The position numbers and the translations under genes were made by a program. Positions 45,211 to 54,076 of a DNA stretch of 64,000 nucleotides are shown here, piece by piece. Each line of letters opens with the position of its first letter. Positions within the stretch are counted from its first letter, which is position 1. Where the stretch lies: assembly GCF_029051645.1 (NCBI RefSeq), contig NZ_JAACFS010000001.1:62001-126000 (forward strand), in the 5' to 3' direction. Under the pieces are notes generated by a model. That model saw only the letters and a program-made list of their open reading frames with translations, had not been told where the DNA came from and did not search any database. This DNA is from Bradyrhizobium sp. CSA112. GTDB taxonomy: Bacteria; Pseudomonadota; Alphaproteobacteria; Rhizobiales; Xanthobacteraceae.

Positions 45211-45391
45211 AACCGGCAATACTTGCGGCGAGGCCGGTCTTTGAAAATAAAGCGCCGCCGTTCTTGTCAGTTTCCCGGCACTTCGTTCATATTCGCCAAG
45301 TTGTACGAGGTTCCGCGGATGTATAGGCACGGTTGATGCTGCTCGAACCGTGTGGCCGCCCGATACATTCGCGATCCCAGAAGGTTGAGCC

Positions 45392-45805
45392 ATGACCGAT
45401 TCCGCCGGCAAAACGCCCGTCGAACTGACCGCCAACATCGTATCGGCCTATCTCAGCAACAATCCGACCCAGGCCTCGGAAATCCCGAACCTGATCAGCC
45501 AGGTCCATGCCGCGCTGATGCGGGTGTCGAGCGGCCGCCCCGAGACGCCGCTCGAGCCGGCCAAGCCGGCCGTGTCGGTGAAGAAGTCAATGACGCCCGA
45601 ATATCTGGTGTGTCTTGAGGACGGCAAGCGCTTCAAGTCGCTCAAGCGCCATCTGCGCACGCAGTACAACATGACGCCTGAGCAATATCGCGACAAATGG
45701 GGCCTGCCGCCGGATTACCCGATGGTGGCGCCGAACTACGCGGTGGCGCGTTCACAGCTCGCCAAGAAGATGGGACTGGGCCAGCAAGCGCGGAAGCGAA
45801 AATAG
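45392..45805 (+). CDS. MucR/Ros-family transcriptional regulator
   Basis: 137 residues. The core is VCLEDGKRFKSLKRHLRT and QYRDKWGLPPDYPMVAPNYA, the MucR DNA-binding domain. A single Cys precedes the DGKRF loop where Ros-type zinc fingers have CxxC, so the metal site may be absent, as is known for Ml-type MucR proteins. MucR represses many genes, including polysaccharide and motility genes, by binding AT-rich sites. The N-terminal part has the oligomerisation helices (LTANIVSAYLSNNPTQ). Confidence 0.9.
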   Translation: MTDSAGKTPVELTANIVSAYLSNNPTQASEIPNLISQVHAALMRVSSGRPETPLEPAKPAVSVKKSMTPEYLVCLEDGKRFKSLKRHLRTQYNMTPEQYRDKWGLPPDYPMVAPNYAVARSQLAKKMGLGQQARKRK

Positions 45806-45810
45806 ACCCC

Positions 45811-45988
45811 CTCATTGCGAGCGTAAGCGACGTGTCCGCCGTAGCTCAAAGAGCGAAGGCGGAAGCAATCCGTCTCTTGGTCCGGGGATAGATGGATTGC
45901 TTCGTCGCTTCAGCACAAAATTGCTTTGCAATTTTGTCGCGAGCTCCCTTGCGCAAACGCTTCGCGTTTGTCGCAGGCAATGACGGTG
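45811..45988. repeat. Compound intergenic repeat
   Basis: Contains CTCATTGCGAGCG at the left and CAGGCAATGACGG at the right, with GAAGCAATCC and GGATTGCTTC as an internal inverted pair. A small hairpin AAAATTGCTTTGCAATTTT follows. This repeat style is common in Bradyrhizobium intergenic spaces. It lies between mucR and sufE ends and holds no gene. Confidence 0.75.
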
Positions 45989-45989
45989 T

Positions 45990-46418
45990 CTACGAAGCCG
46001 CAGCCAGCGCCTCGCGCGCGTCGGAGCGAATGCGCTCGACCATCGAGCGCAGGCCGTTGGAACGCTGCGGCGTCAGGTGATCGCGAAATCCGAATTCGTC
46101 GAATACGGCAAGCGCATCCGCTGTCAGAATCTGCTGCGGCGTGCGGCCCGAATAGAGCGTGAGCAGGATTGCGATCAGGCCGCGCACGATATGGGCGTCG
46201 CTATCGCCCAAATATTTCAGCCGCGGCTCGCCGTTGCCGCTACGGTCGATCTGCTTGGAGAGCCAGACCTGGCTGACGCAGCCGTTGACCTTGTTCTCGG
46301 CGGAATGCTCGGCCTCCGGCATCGGATCGAGTGTGCGGCCGAGCTCGATGACGTACCGGTAGCGGTCGTCCCATTCCTCCAGCAGCTCGAAATTGTCCCT
46401 GATTTCGTCGATCGTCAT
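45990..46418 (-). CDS. sufE: SufE-family sulfur acceptor
   Basis: 142 residues. Persulfide-accepting Cys47 lies in VNGCVSQVW. Family segments LEEWDDRYRYVIELGRTL and VRGLIAILLTLYSGR are clear. It takes sulfur from SufS for Fe-S cluster assembly. No suf genes are next to it here. Confidence 0.92.
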   Translation of the reverse strand: MTIDEIRDNFELLEEWDDRYRYVIELGRTLDPMPEAEHSAENKVNGCVSQVWLSKQIDRSGNGEPRLKYLGDSDAHIVRGLIAILLTLYSGRTPQQILTADALAVFDEFGFRDHLTPQRSNGLRSMVERIRSDAREALAAAS

Positions 46419-46500
46419 GTTGGCCCGCGTCGGTTTCCTTAAGGCCTATATAGGATGCGGATCAAACGAAAGCGATGGAAATGGAACCGGTTCCGTGGCC

Positions 46501-46920
46501 TTATTTTTCGGCCAACGGCGTCCGCGGCAGACGCCATTCGATCGCCACGTCGTCCTCCGTCAAAGCTTCGGAGGGCGACGCCACTAGGGCCTCAGCGTCG
46601 CCGGCGGTGCCGATCGAACTGGTATGGTCGGACTTCTTGTCCGGGACGCTGGGCTGATCGGGCTTGGTGATGATCTTGTACAACTGGCGAGCGCCATCCT
46701 GCGCGCGCTGGCCGATCGCAGTCGCGGCCTGACCGCCGATTTCGCAGGCCGCCGGCTGACGCTTGCAGAATTGGCTCATGTCGGAGACGGCGGCGGTCGC
46801 AGCCGATACCGCTTCGGACGCGCCGATCTGCGGCACCTTGTCCAAGTCAGGCGTCTTTTCCCTGGGCAGCAGCACGAGCACCAGCCCGAGCCAGAATGCC
46901 ATGCGAAGCAGAAAAAACAT
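46501..46920 (-). CDS. DUF5330-type membrane-associated protein
   Basis: 139 residues, N-terminal span (FFLLRMAFWLGLVLVLLP) followed by KVPQIGASEAVSAATAAVSD and FCKRQPAACEIGGQAATAIG, the DUF5330 pattern with two Cys. The C-terminus is unstructured and Ser/Asp-rich. Function unknown; it lies next to sufE on the same strand. Confidence 0.8.
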   Translation of the reverse strand: MFFLLRMAFWLGLVLVLLPREKTPDLDKVPQIGASEAVSAATAAVSDMSQFCKRQPAACEIGGQAATAIGQRAQDGARQLYKIITKPDQPSVPDKKSDHTSSIGTAGDAEALVASPSEALTEDDVAIEWRLPRTPLAEK

Positions 46921-47330
46921 CTCGCGATCCCGGTCGTCTTATGGTTGTGCTGCGGTTAACCCGCAGCTTCGTTTCTGACTACCAGTCGTGGATAAATCGT
47001 AAGTGTTTGCATTGAGGTAAATTCGGCGAAAATTTGCAGAAAATTTCAATGATCTGATTCTGCGTAAATATTCGATTGATGACGGTGAGTGCGGGAAAAG
47101 CGGCGCATCCACCATTTCGAAACCATAGACCGGTCGCGCTGGAAACCTGTCGTTCACCATCTGCGTCGAATGAAGGTCGCGCAAGGTGCCAAATTTCCGG
47201 CGAAGACGCGGTGTCGGGGCGCTGATCCACTGCGCCTTAGCGTTCGCTTAAGTTCGCTCTGACACGGTGGCGCAAAGAATAGGGGGCGTTCCGGCGCGTC
47301 TGTCTGACGAACAAGCCGAAGCGCGGAGCC
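46921..47330. other. Intergenic region upstream of the histidine kinase
   Basis: 410 bases without a convincing gene. The stretch 46980-47080 is AT-rich (TGGATAAATCGTAAGTG, GCGAAAATTTGCAGAAAAT) and may contain promoters. A CtrA-like box is at 47237. Open frames in this region are short and poorly composed. Confidence 0.5.
47237..47251. promoter_or_regulatory. Near-consensus CtrA box (TTAG-N7-TTAA)
   Basis: TTAG then seven bases then TTAA, one mismatch from the full TTAA-N7-TTAA CtrA consensus. It lies 80 bases upstream of the DivJ/PleC-like kinase. In alphaproteobacteria, kinases of this type act upstream of CtrA, so feedback control is a plausible idea. Confidence 0.4.
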
Positions 47331-49148
47331 GTGACTGTTTTGAGTATCATACGCGATTGTCTCGATGCGTTGCTGCATCCCTCGGCACGATATGATGCGC
47401 TGACGCGTGCGCGTCATCGCGCGTTCATGGCGCCGCGGCTGCTCGGCAGCCTGGTGGCGCTTGCGGCTTTTCCGGTTTATCTGGCGATGCGCGGCGCGCC
47501 CACGGCGCTCGAGGTCGCAGCCTTCGCCTGGCTGACCGCGCCCATTCTGTTGTCCTGGTTCCTGTCGCGCACCGGCCGCTACGAAGGCACGCATATTCTC
47601 TCCGCGCTGGCGCTGGCTGGCCTCGTCATGATGGTCGCCGTGACCACCGGCGGTATCGAATCATTCGCCGCGGTCTGGCTCATCGTTGTTCCCCTCGAAG
47701 CGGCGCTGTCGGCTTCGCGCCGCGTGGTCGCATTCGCCTCCGCGCTGGCGCTATCATGCGCCGCCTTGCTGATCGCGCTCGGACATTTTCACCTCCTGCC
47801 GGTGGCAGAGCCGAATGCGGCCCTGCACGGCGTGCTGATGGGGGCTGGCGTCGCCTCCGCAACGCTCTATGCCGCGGGATTGGCCGTCAGCGCGGAATCG
47901 CTGGCGCGCACTTCCGTGGCGTTGCTCTATCTCGAGGAAGACCGCTATCGCTTGCTCGCGCGAAACATGAGCGACGTGATTTCGCGGCACAGCCGTAACG
48001 GCGCAGTGGAGTTCATTTCGCCGGCGGCGGAAGCCATGCTCGGCACGCCGGTCGCCCGGCTCACCGGTCATGGCCTGTTCGACCGCGTCCATGTCGTCGA
48101 TCGTCCGGCCTATCTCACTGCGCTAGCGGATGCCGCGCGCGGCAGCGAGCAACGCGTCGAATTCCGTCTCCGCCGCGACGCGGTTCGCGGCCAGAACATT
48201 TCCGCCGATTTCATCTGGGTCGAGATGGGTTGCCGGCCGCTCGAGCAGGGCTCGCCCGAGGCTGAGGTTGTCGCCGTGATGCGCGACGTCACTGACCGCA
48301 AGATCCAGGAGCAGGCACTCGAACTGGCGCGCACCGCTGCCGAGCAGGCGGATGCCTCCAAGACGCGATTCCTGGCCACCATGAGCCACGAACTGCGCAC
48401 GCCGCTCAACGCCATCATCGGTTTCTCCGAGATGATCGTGCACGAAGAAGCGATGATGATCGACGCCGCGCGCCGCAAGGAATACGCGCAGCTCATCAAC
48501 GATTCCGGCCAGCATCTGTTATCGGTCGTCAACGGCATCCTCGACATGTCCAAGATGGAAACCGGCAATTTCGAAATTTCGCCGGAGCCGTTCGCGCCGC
48601 GCGCGGCGCTGTTGCACTGCTGCGATTTGCTGGCGCTGAAGGCGCGCGACAACGGCGTCGACCTGATCACCCGCGCGGCGGAGGACTTGCCCGTGATGAA
48701 CGGCGATCCGCGCGCATTCAAGCAGATCGCGCTGAACCTCGTCGTCAATGCCATCAAGTTCACCGAGCGCGGCGGCAGCGTGACGGTTTCCGCCGAGGTC
48801 GAGGGATCGCGGCTGATGCTGACCGTCACCGATACCGGGGTCGGCATCGCCGCCGAGGATCTCGCGCGGATCGGCGATCCGTTCTTCCAGGCCGGCAAGA
48901 CCTATCAGCGCAAGCACGAAGGCACCGGCCTCGGCCTGTCGATCGTGAAGGGCTTGGTCGGATTGCACAATGGTGAGATGAACGTGGAGAGCAGGGTGGG
49001 CGAGGGCACCACGGTGGCTGTTGCCTTGCCGCTTGACATTGCGCCGTTGCTGACGACTTCAAACAACGTCGCGACGCTGAAACCGGCGCCGCGGCCGGAA
49101 TCGCAGGATCAAGTCCATCAGGTGAAGAAACGTGCCCAGGCGAATTGA
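47331..49148 (+). CDS. PAS-domain sensor histidine kinase, DivJ/PleC-like
   Basis: 605 residues. GTG start. About six spans occupy residues 35 to 190. A PAS domain lies at 203-325 (MSDVISRHSRNGAVEFISP). The HisKA segment has the phospho-acceptor His353 in ATMSHELRTPLNAIIGFSEM, which is the PdhS/DivJ/PleC form that pairs with DivK. ATP-binding boxes: NLVVNAIKFTERGG, DTGVGIA and GTGLGLS. The C-terminus overlaps the next gene. Likely a cell-cycle or envelope-linked kinase. Confidence 0.85.
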   Translation: MTVLSIIRDCLDALLHPSARYDALTRARHRAFMAPRLLGSLVALAAFPVYLAMRGAPTALEVAAFAWLTAPILLSWFLSRTGRYEGTHILSALALAGLVMMVAVTTGGIESFAAVWLIVVPLEAALSASRRVVAFASALALSCAALLIALGHFHLLPVAEPNAALHGVLMGAGVASATLYAAGLAVSAESLARTSVALLYLEEDRYRLLARNMSDVISRHSRNGAVEFISPAAEAMLGTPVARLTGHGLFDRVHVVDRPAYLTALADAARGSEQRVEFRLRRDAVRGQNISADFIWVEMGCRPLEQGSPEAEVVAVMRDVTDRKIQEQALELARTAAEQADASKTRFLATMSHELRTPLNAIIGFSEMIVHEEAMMIDAARRKEYAQLINDSGQHLLSVVNGILDMSKMETGNFEISPEPFAPRAALLHCCDLLALKARDNGVDLITRAAEDLPVMNGDPRAFKQIALNLVVNAIKFTERGGSVTVSAEVEGSRLMLTVTDTGVGIAAEDLARIGDPFFQAGKTYQRKHEGTGLGLSIVKGLVGLHNGEMNVESRVGEGTTVAVALPLDIAPLLTTSNNVATLKPAPRPESQDQVHQVKKRAQAN

Positions 49149-49863
49149 CGACGATGACGAGATGCCGCGCCGCCGCCGTCGCAGCGCGAAAGCGGTTGCG
49201 ATCGAAGCGGAGGAGCAGCGCGGCCTCGTGATGCGCATCTTCCTGCACAGTCCGAAAGACATGGTCGCGGGCCTGCTCGCCGCTGCCGCGATCTGCGCCA
49301 TCGTCGCCAATGCACTGTTCCTGCAGGCCGGCCGCCATCCCTCGCCGATGTTCGGCTCGGTCGTAACGCTGCCGGCGCCGCAAGGCCCCGTCGTGAGCCC
49401 GTTGCCGCGCCCGCGCCCGGTCGAACTGACCGCAAGGCCGGTCGAGGCGGAGCCGCCGGAAATCAGGCCCGTCGAGGTGAGGAGCGCTGATCCCAAACAC
49501 GCCGAGACCAGGAGTGCCGATCCCAAGAGTGATACCAGGAGCGATTCCAAAAACCCTGACCCGATGGCCAATCTGGTGGTCAAGTCGACCGGTGCGCCCA
49601 CGGCTGCGCCTTCGAATGTGGCACGTCCGCCGGCGTCGATACCGGCCACCGCGCAAAGTGCCGGCGCACGCCGCGTGGCGGCGGTGCAGCGCGCGCTCAC
49701 GCAATATGGCTACGGCCAGTTGAAGCCGACCGGCGCGGTCGGTGCCGACACGCAGGCCGCGATCTCGAAATTCGAGCGCGACCGCAAGCTCCCGGTGACC
49801 GGCCAGATGTCCGATCGCCTGGTGAAGGAGCTCACGGCGATGATCGGCCACCCGATCGACTAG
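49132..49863 (+). CDS. Membrane-anchored peptidoglycan-binding-domain protein
   Basis: 243 residues from the GTG at 49132, overlapping the kinase stop by 17 bases. A basic N-terminus (RRIDDDDEMPRRRRRSAK) is followed by one span (MVAGLLAAAAICAIVANALFL), a long Pro-rich periplasmic linker, and a PG_binding_1 domain at residues 175-240 (VAAVQRALTQYGYGQLKPTG). It likely sticks to the wall. Coupled with the kinase, so perhaps functionally linked. Confidence 0.8.
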   Translation: MPRRIDDDDEMPRRRRRSAKAVAIEAEEQRGLVMRIFLHSPKDMVAGLLAAAAICAIVANALFLQAGRHPSPMFGSVVTLPAPQGPVVSPLPRPRPVELTARPVEAEPPEIRPVEVRSADPKHAETRSADPKSDTRSDSKNPDPMANLVVKSTGAPTAAPSNVARPPASIPATAQSAGARRVAAVQRALTQYGYGQLKPTGAVGADTQAAISKFERDRKLPVTGQMSDRLVKELTAMIGHPID

Positions 49864-49898
49864 CTTCCGGCAACATGCTGGCCTATACCGTCGCCATC

Positions 49899-50243
49899 AT
49901 GCGATTGAAATCAAGCATCTGGGTGGCCGCTTATCTGCGCCGCTGCCAGAACGAGGGAATCTTTGGCGCCGTGCGCAAGCGCGGGGCGGAGGAGGCGGGG
50001 GCGGTGTTCGTCAAGGTGGCGCTGCTCGACGGCAACGCCATGCTGTATGCACCGGCGCCGCAGACCGTCTATGACGAGAGCCGCCCGGCCGAGCGCTTGT
50101 TCGCGCCGGCTTCGCCGCAGCCGGTGCCCGAGCAGTCCGTGGAAGAGCGCCTCGCCAAGGAACTGCGGTTCGATCCCGATGCCTGGATCGTCGAGACCGA
50201 GGACCGGGCAGGGCGGCATTTTCTGGATCTGGCGAAGTCTTAG
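49899..50243 (+). CDS. DUF1491-family protein
   Basis: 114 residues from the ATG at 49899 (MRLKSSIWVAAYLRRCQNEG). Family features: GAVFVKVALLDGNAMLYAPAP and FDPDAWIVETEDRAGRHFL. It overlaps the DUF2336 gene at its end. Function unknown. Confidence 0.85.
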   Translation: MRLKSSIWVAAYLRRCQNEGIFGAVRKRGAEEAGAVFVKVALLDGNAMLYAPAPQTVYDESRPAERLFAPASPQPVPEQSVEERLAKELRFDPDAWIVETEDRAGRHFLDLAKS

Positions 50244-51217
50244 CGTTTCGGGCCGTCGGTGCCGGTGCGTGTCGCCGGAGAGCTTCCGGGCTGCACCGAG
50301 GGGCGTGTTTGCGAGGTCGCCGCGCGGGCGTGATGTCGCTCATCGTCGTACAGCGCTGAGCGATATTTGGCGCGGGTGACGGCCATGGTCGAGCCGCGCC
50401 ACGCCGCCAGCATCACGAGCGCGGATCGCTCGCTCAGGCGGTCGTAGAGCCGCGACAGCCTGTAGACGTGGTGCACTGAGGAGCCGAACTCGGGATTGAG
50501 GAACAGCAGCACGCGCTGGAATGCGGCGCTCGACATGTCCAGTGCGCGCGCGGCGCAGGCCAGCGGCTCGCCACCGGGATCGTGGACCACCTGTTCGGCA
50601 ATCCGCTGCGGCAGGATCAGCGCTTCGCCGAGTTCGAGCGCGAAGTTTGCGGTGTCCTCAGCGAATGCGGCCATTTCCAGGATATGGATCGCGCGCGCGG
50701 CGCGGGCTGCAGGAATGCGCGCCGAGGCTTTCAGTGGCGTGTCGGCGAGATTGTGCAGGATCAGCGCGCGCTCGCTGGCGCCGGCCGCGAAGAACATGTC
50801 GCTGATTTCGGCGGCATCGTTGGGCCGCATCGACAGGCTGGACGCCATCCGCAATTGCGCTTCAGTCGGCGGTTTCACCGCCGGCGCGCTGGTTGGAGCT
50901 GCGGCAATCGCAGCCGCGAGCGGAAGGGGCTCGCCGCGGTGCGAACGCTGCAGCCCGAGCTTGTCCATGATCTCGGCCGGCGTCGCCGGATAGATCGCGA
51001 GCCGCGCCCGCACCGCGGCGCGGGTGGCGTCGTCGACCTGGTTGATCAGGCGGGACGTCAGTTCGACGAACTGCCGCTCCTCGTCGGCGGAATGGGCGTT
51101 GGTCTGGACATAGAGGTCGGTCAGCACGCGCAGCAAGGTCGGCCTGATATCAACGCCCTCGCGGCGCGAGAGCGTCATCAGCCCGTCGAATCCCGGAAAC
51201 AATGGAGTGGCGGTCAT
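50240..51217 (-). CDS. DUF2336-family helical-repeat protein
   Basis: 325 residues, helical throughout with HEAT-like repeats, such as LTDLYVQTNAHSADEERQFV and VRARLAIYPATPAEIMDKLG. DUF2336 proteins are alphaproteobacterial and often under cell-cycle control. Its start faces two perfect CtrA boxes in the divergent upstream region, so CtrA control is likely. Confidence 0.85.
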   Translation of the reverse strand: MTATPLFPGFDGLMTLSRREGVDIRPTLLRVLTDLYVQTNAHSADEERQFVELTSRLINQVDDATRAAVRARLAIYPATPAEIMDKLGLQRSHRGEPLPLAAAIAAAPTSAPAVKPPTEAQLRMASSLSMRPNDAAEISDMFFAAGASERALILHNLADTPLKASARIPAARAARAIHILEMAAFAEDTANFALELGEALILPQRIAEQVVHDPGGEPLACAARALDMSSAAFQRVLLFLNPEFGSSVHHVYRLSRLYDRLSERSALVMLAAWRGSTMAVTRAKYRSALYDDERHHARAATSQTRPSVQPGSSPATRTGTDGPKR

Positions 51218-51269
51218 GTCAGGTGTACGCGACTTCGGTAATCCCTCGCGTCAGCCTATGCACGGCGCT

Positions 51270-51284
51270 TTAAGAGTTGGTTAA
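51270..51284. promoter_or_regulatory. Perfect CtrA box 1 (TTAA-N7-TTAA)
   Basis: TTAAGAGTTGGTTAA matches the full CtrA consensus. It lies 53 bases upstream of the minus-strand DUF2336 start and 187 bases from the plus-strand small gene. Confidence 0.7.
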
Positions 51285-51369
51285 GGAAAACAGCCCGTGA
51301 AGGAATCCGATAAAATGCGAGCTTTCGGCAAGGGAGCGCCGGGATCCGTAACTGTACCGCCCACACAAA

Positions 51370-51384
51370 TTAAGATGCCGTTAA
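51370..51384. promoter_or_regulatory. Perfect CtrA box 2 (TTAA-N7-TTAA)
   Basis: TTAAGATGCCGTTAA matches the full CtrA consensus and lies exactly 100 bases from box 1 and 73 bases upstream of the plus-strand small gene start at 51457. Confidence 0.7.
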
Positions 51385-51456
51385 CCACGTTCTGTTCTGA
51401 ATAATGGCATGTCGCTGGCCGGATCGTGTCCGTGCGGCAACCAGAGAGAACGGAAC

Positions 51457-51657
51457 ATGGGCACCATCATTGAATTTCCGGCGGATGCGGCTTCGCGGCG
51501 GCCGGGCTCAACCATGGATGGCGCTCCGCGCGATGGCTTGGGAACCGTGCTGATCCTTCCCGTTGTCCGCATCGAACGTAAAGCCGGCGAGACCGGCGAC
51601 GGGCGCGGACCGGAAGAGGGGGCTGCGCCCGGTCGCCGTCGCCGTCGGCGCCCCTGA
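51457..51657 (+). CDS. 66-aa small basic-tailed protein
   Basis: ATG at 51457 with a purine-rich stretch upstream gives MGTIIEFPADAASRRPGST, with LGTVLILPVVRIERKAGE and an Arg-rich tail (RRRRRRP). It lies 16 bases before the lipoprotein gene and downstream of two CtrA boxes. Function unknown. An ATG at 51409 is in frame but has worse context. Confidence 0.55.
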   Translation: MGTIIEFPADAASRRPGSTMDGAPRDGLGTVLILPVVRIERKAGETGDGRGPEEGAAPGRRRRRRP

Positions 51658-51673
51658 ACGACGGACATTTGAA

Positions 51674-52447
51674 ATGCCGGAGCTGTGCCTCCCGATCCGG
51701 ACCACCGGGCTTCGGTCACTCCCGGTCCTTATGCTGCTGGTGGCAAGCACCGCGCTCGGCGGCTGCAGCGGCGGCGATTTCGGCCGCACCCGTGCGGATA
51801 TGCGCAACGACGACATGCACCGCTGGCTGGGTGCCGAGGCCACGGCCAGCGTCGGCCTCAAGCCCTCGCACTTCCAGCTTACCGAAAACGAGCGCCAGCT
51901 TCGCGATCTCGCCTATCCCCTGATCGAGCCGCCGCACTCGCGCCCGGCCTGGAAGAGCGTGTTCGGCGATTACCAGCCGTTGCCCTCGCCGTGGCGGCAG
52001 AAGGTGGTGTTCGACCGCACCACCTATGGACGCGCTTTGATCGACGAGCCGCACCGCTCGCACACCTCGCGTTATCAGCAGTTGATCGAGGACGTCCGCA
52101 ACGACATCACGAGGTTCGAGCCGTTCTTTGCCTCCGCTACGAGCGTCATCGAGCTCGACCGCAAGCGCAGCGCCAGCCTGAAGATGGTCTCGGAACTGTC
52201 GCCGGCCGAGCAGGCCGATGCGATCGCCCGCATGGAAGAGAACACGCTGATCGTGCAATGGGTCCAGCAATGCCTGGAGCGGCGCATTTCATCGTACCGC
52301 TGGGCGCTGGAGCGGCTGGTGATTCACGCGCCCGACGGTATCGCATCCGACGCCGACCGCCTGATCGGCGAACTCGCCGCGCAAACCGCCAACCCGCCGG
52401 TCGCCGCCCAGCCGGTGATCGGGCGTGCGGTGACGGTGAAGGGGTAG
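51674..52447 (+). CDS. Conserved lipoprotein
   Basis: 257 residues from the ATG at 51674. Signal and lipobox: VLMLLVASTALGGCSGG, Cys about residue 27. The mature part is helical (HFQLTENERQLRDLAYPLIE, ALERLVIHAPDGI). The last 36 codons (52341-52447) recur in a diverged copy at 56874-56980. Function unknown; likely an outer membrane component conserved in Bradyrhizobium-like bacteria. Confidence 0.75.
   Translation: MPELCLPIRTTGLRSLPVLMLLVASTALGGCSGGDFGRTRADMRNDDMHRWLGAEATASVGLKPSHFQLTENERQLRDLAYPLIEPPHSRPAWKSVFGDYQPLPSPWRQKVVFDRTTYGRALIDEPHRSHTSRYQQLIEDVRNDITRFEPFFASATSVIELDRKRSASLKMVSELSPAEQADAIARMEENTLIVQWVQQCLERRISSYRWALERLVIHAPDGIASDADRLIGELAAQTANPPVAAQPVIGRAVTVKG
52341..52447 (+). repeat. 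Direct repeat, left copy (end of the lipoprotein gene)
   Basis: 107 bases ending in the lipoprotein stop codon. It aligns without gaps to 56874-56980 with about ten to eleven differences. Those in the last 32 codons are all synonymous, so the copies are homologous coding ends, not simple slippage. It marks the left edge of the sulfatase cassette. Confidence 0.8.
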
Positions 52448-52951
52448 AGGCGTGGACTCATTAGCACGCAGCGAAATGGCCAGCGGTGGCGCCGGAATGT
52501 TCTGAATTTACTTCGGCTTTCTTGAGCGGACCGGAAGTCGGTAGTCCTGCCAAACCGGACGTGAATCACCCATCTCGGACTTGATAGGGTCCTTGATAGG
52601 GTCCTTATGTGCCTGCGCGGTCGATCTCAGAAATTGCACCGCCAATGTCAGCCGGTTCACACTTACCCGCACGTTTCGTCCCACGCCCACAGATTGCAAA
52701 GATCACCGACGTGAAGTTTGTGCCACCGCCTAATGGAACGGAAGCCTAACCCGGATGTCCGCCCGTCAATAAAGCGGGGCAGAAGCGGCTCCGCTAAATT
52801 TCTGCGTGTCGAGGCTGCATTGCAGCAATTCTTCAGGCGCGCGCCAAAAACGTCATTCAGGTGCCAAACCCGGAACTTACAACCACAGGACGGCGTTACC
52901 GCTGGCTTGTCGGCCTCATTTCCATATCTGTACTGCGTTGGGAGAAGAGCT
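52448..52951. other. Intergenic region before the AraC regulator
   Basis: 504 bases with no strong gene. A 12-base unit TTGATAGGGTCC is repeated in tandem at 52581-52604. The region is likely the upstream control region of the araC-type gene and the scar of integration next to the lipoprotein gene. Confidence 0.45.
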
Positions 52952-53917
52952 GTGGTCACCGGTACGGTCACGAACTTCACCGACCCACTACCCTTTCAGC
53001 GGGCGCTTCCGGCGGGCGATTTTGAGCTCTTGCCCACAACGCGCGGCGCGTTCCGCGGCAAGCTTGTTCAAGCCAAACTCAACAAGATATGGATGACGCG
53101 AGGCCAGGAAAACCTGCCTCGCGTTCTGATACGTTCTACAACCGCGGATCGGGCAACGATCGCCTTCCATACTGATTGCAATCAGCCAAGAATGCATCAT
53201 TGCGGAGCGGACGTCGCGCATGACGCTCTGATCGTCAACAATTCCAGTGTGATGCATCGTCGGACCTATGGAGCCAGTCGCTGGGGGTCAATGTCGCTTG
53301 CTCCGGAAGAACTGGCCTCGGCCAGCAGGGTCATTTGTGGACATGAACTGGACGTATCGCAGGTGGCTCCTCTTGTGCATCCCGGTTCAGCACTGATGGG
53401 CCGATTGCTCGATCTGCATCGCCAGCTCGGCGGACTTGTCGAAGAATCCGATGAAAAACTTGCGAACGTCGAAGTCGTGCGAGCGATCGACGATGAGCTG
53501 GCTTACCTGATGGTGAGATGCCTGGACGAAGGTTTGCCGGTCACAACGACACAAGCTGAACGAAACCACTCCAGGATCATCCGGCGTTTCGAGGAATTTC
53601 TCAGGGAGAATCTGCTTCAGCCGCTGTATGTCGCGGAAATATGCGCGGCGACGGGAGCTTGTGAACGCAGCCTGCGGGCCTGTTGCCTTGAGCATTTCGG
53701 CATGGGTCCGGTTCATTATCTTTGGCTGCGCCGTATGCATCTCGTGCGGCGGACGCTGCTGCTGGCCACACCGGAAACCGCCACCGTCACCCGAACTGCG
53801 ATGGATCACGGCTTCTGGGAGCTTGGAAGATTTTCGACGCAATACCGTTCGCTGTTCGGCGAGCCCGCCTCGGCAACATTGCAGCGCTCGCCGCCGCCAG
53901 GATTGATCTTCCACTGA
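52952..53917 (+). CDS. AraC-family transcriptional regulator
   Basis: 321 residues from the GTG at 52952 with GGAG at good spacing; the open frame extends 78 codons upstream. The C-terminal 100 residues hold two helix-turn-helix units: LYVAEICAATGACERSLRAC and TRTAMDHGFWELGRFSTQYR. The N-terminal 200 residues should be the effector domain. It lies 160 bases upstream of the FGE gene, so it is the probable regulator of the sulfatase cassette. Confidence 0.8.
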   Translation: MVTGTVTNFTDPLPFQRALPAGDFELLPTTRGAFRGKLVQAKLNKIWMTRGQENLPRVLIRSTTADRATIAFHTDCNQPRMHHCGADVAHDALIVNNSSVMHRRTYGASRWGSMSLAPEELASASRVICGHELDVSQVAPLVHPGSALMGRLLDLHRQLGGLVEESDEKLANVEVVRAIDDELAYLMVRCLDEGLPVTTTQAERNHSRIIRRFEEFLRENLLQPLYVAEICAATGACERSLRACCLEHFGMGPVHYLWLRRMHLVRRTLLLATPETATVTRTAMDHGFWELGRFSTQYRSLFGEPASATLQRSPPPGLIFH

Positions 53918-54076
53918 AAATTTGCCGAATTTGCATAGTGTGACGCAACGCGCGCTGTTTCTCTGGACGCAGGAAGTATCGTGCCGGAAGCCGGGCTCAA
54001 ATGATCCTGAGTCATCCGCACGCCGGCACTTGGCAGACCAGAAAAATTCCTCGGGGATTTCACGAGGAGAACAGCC

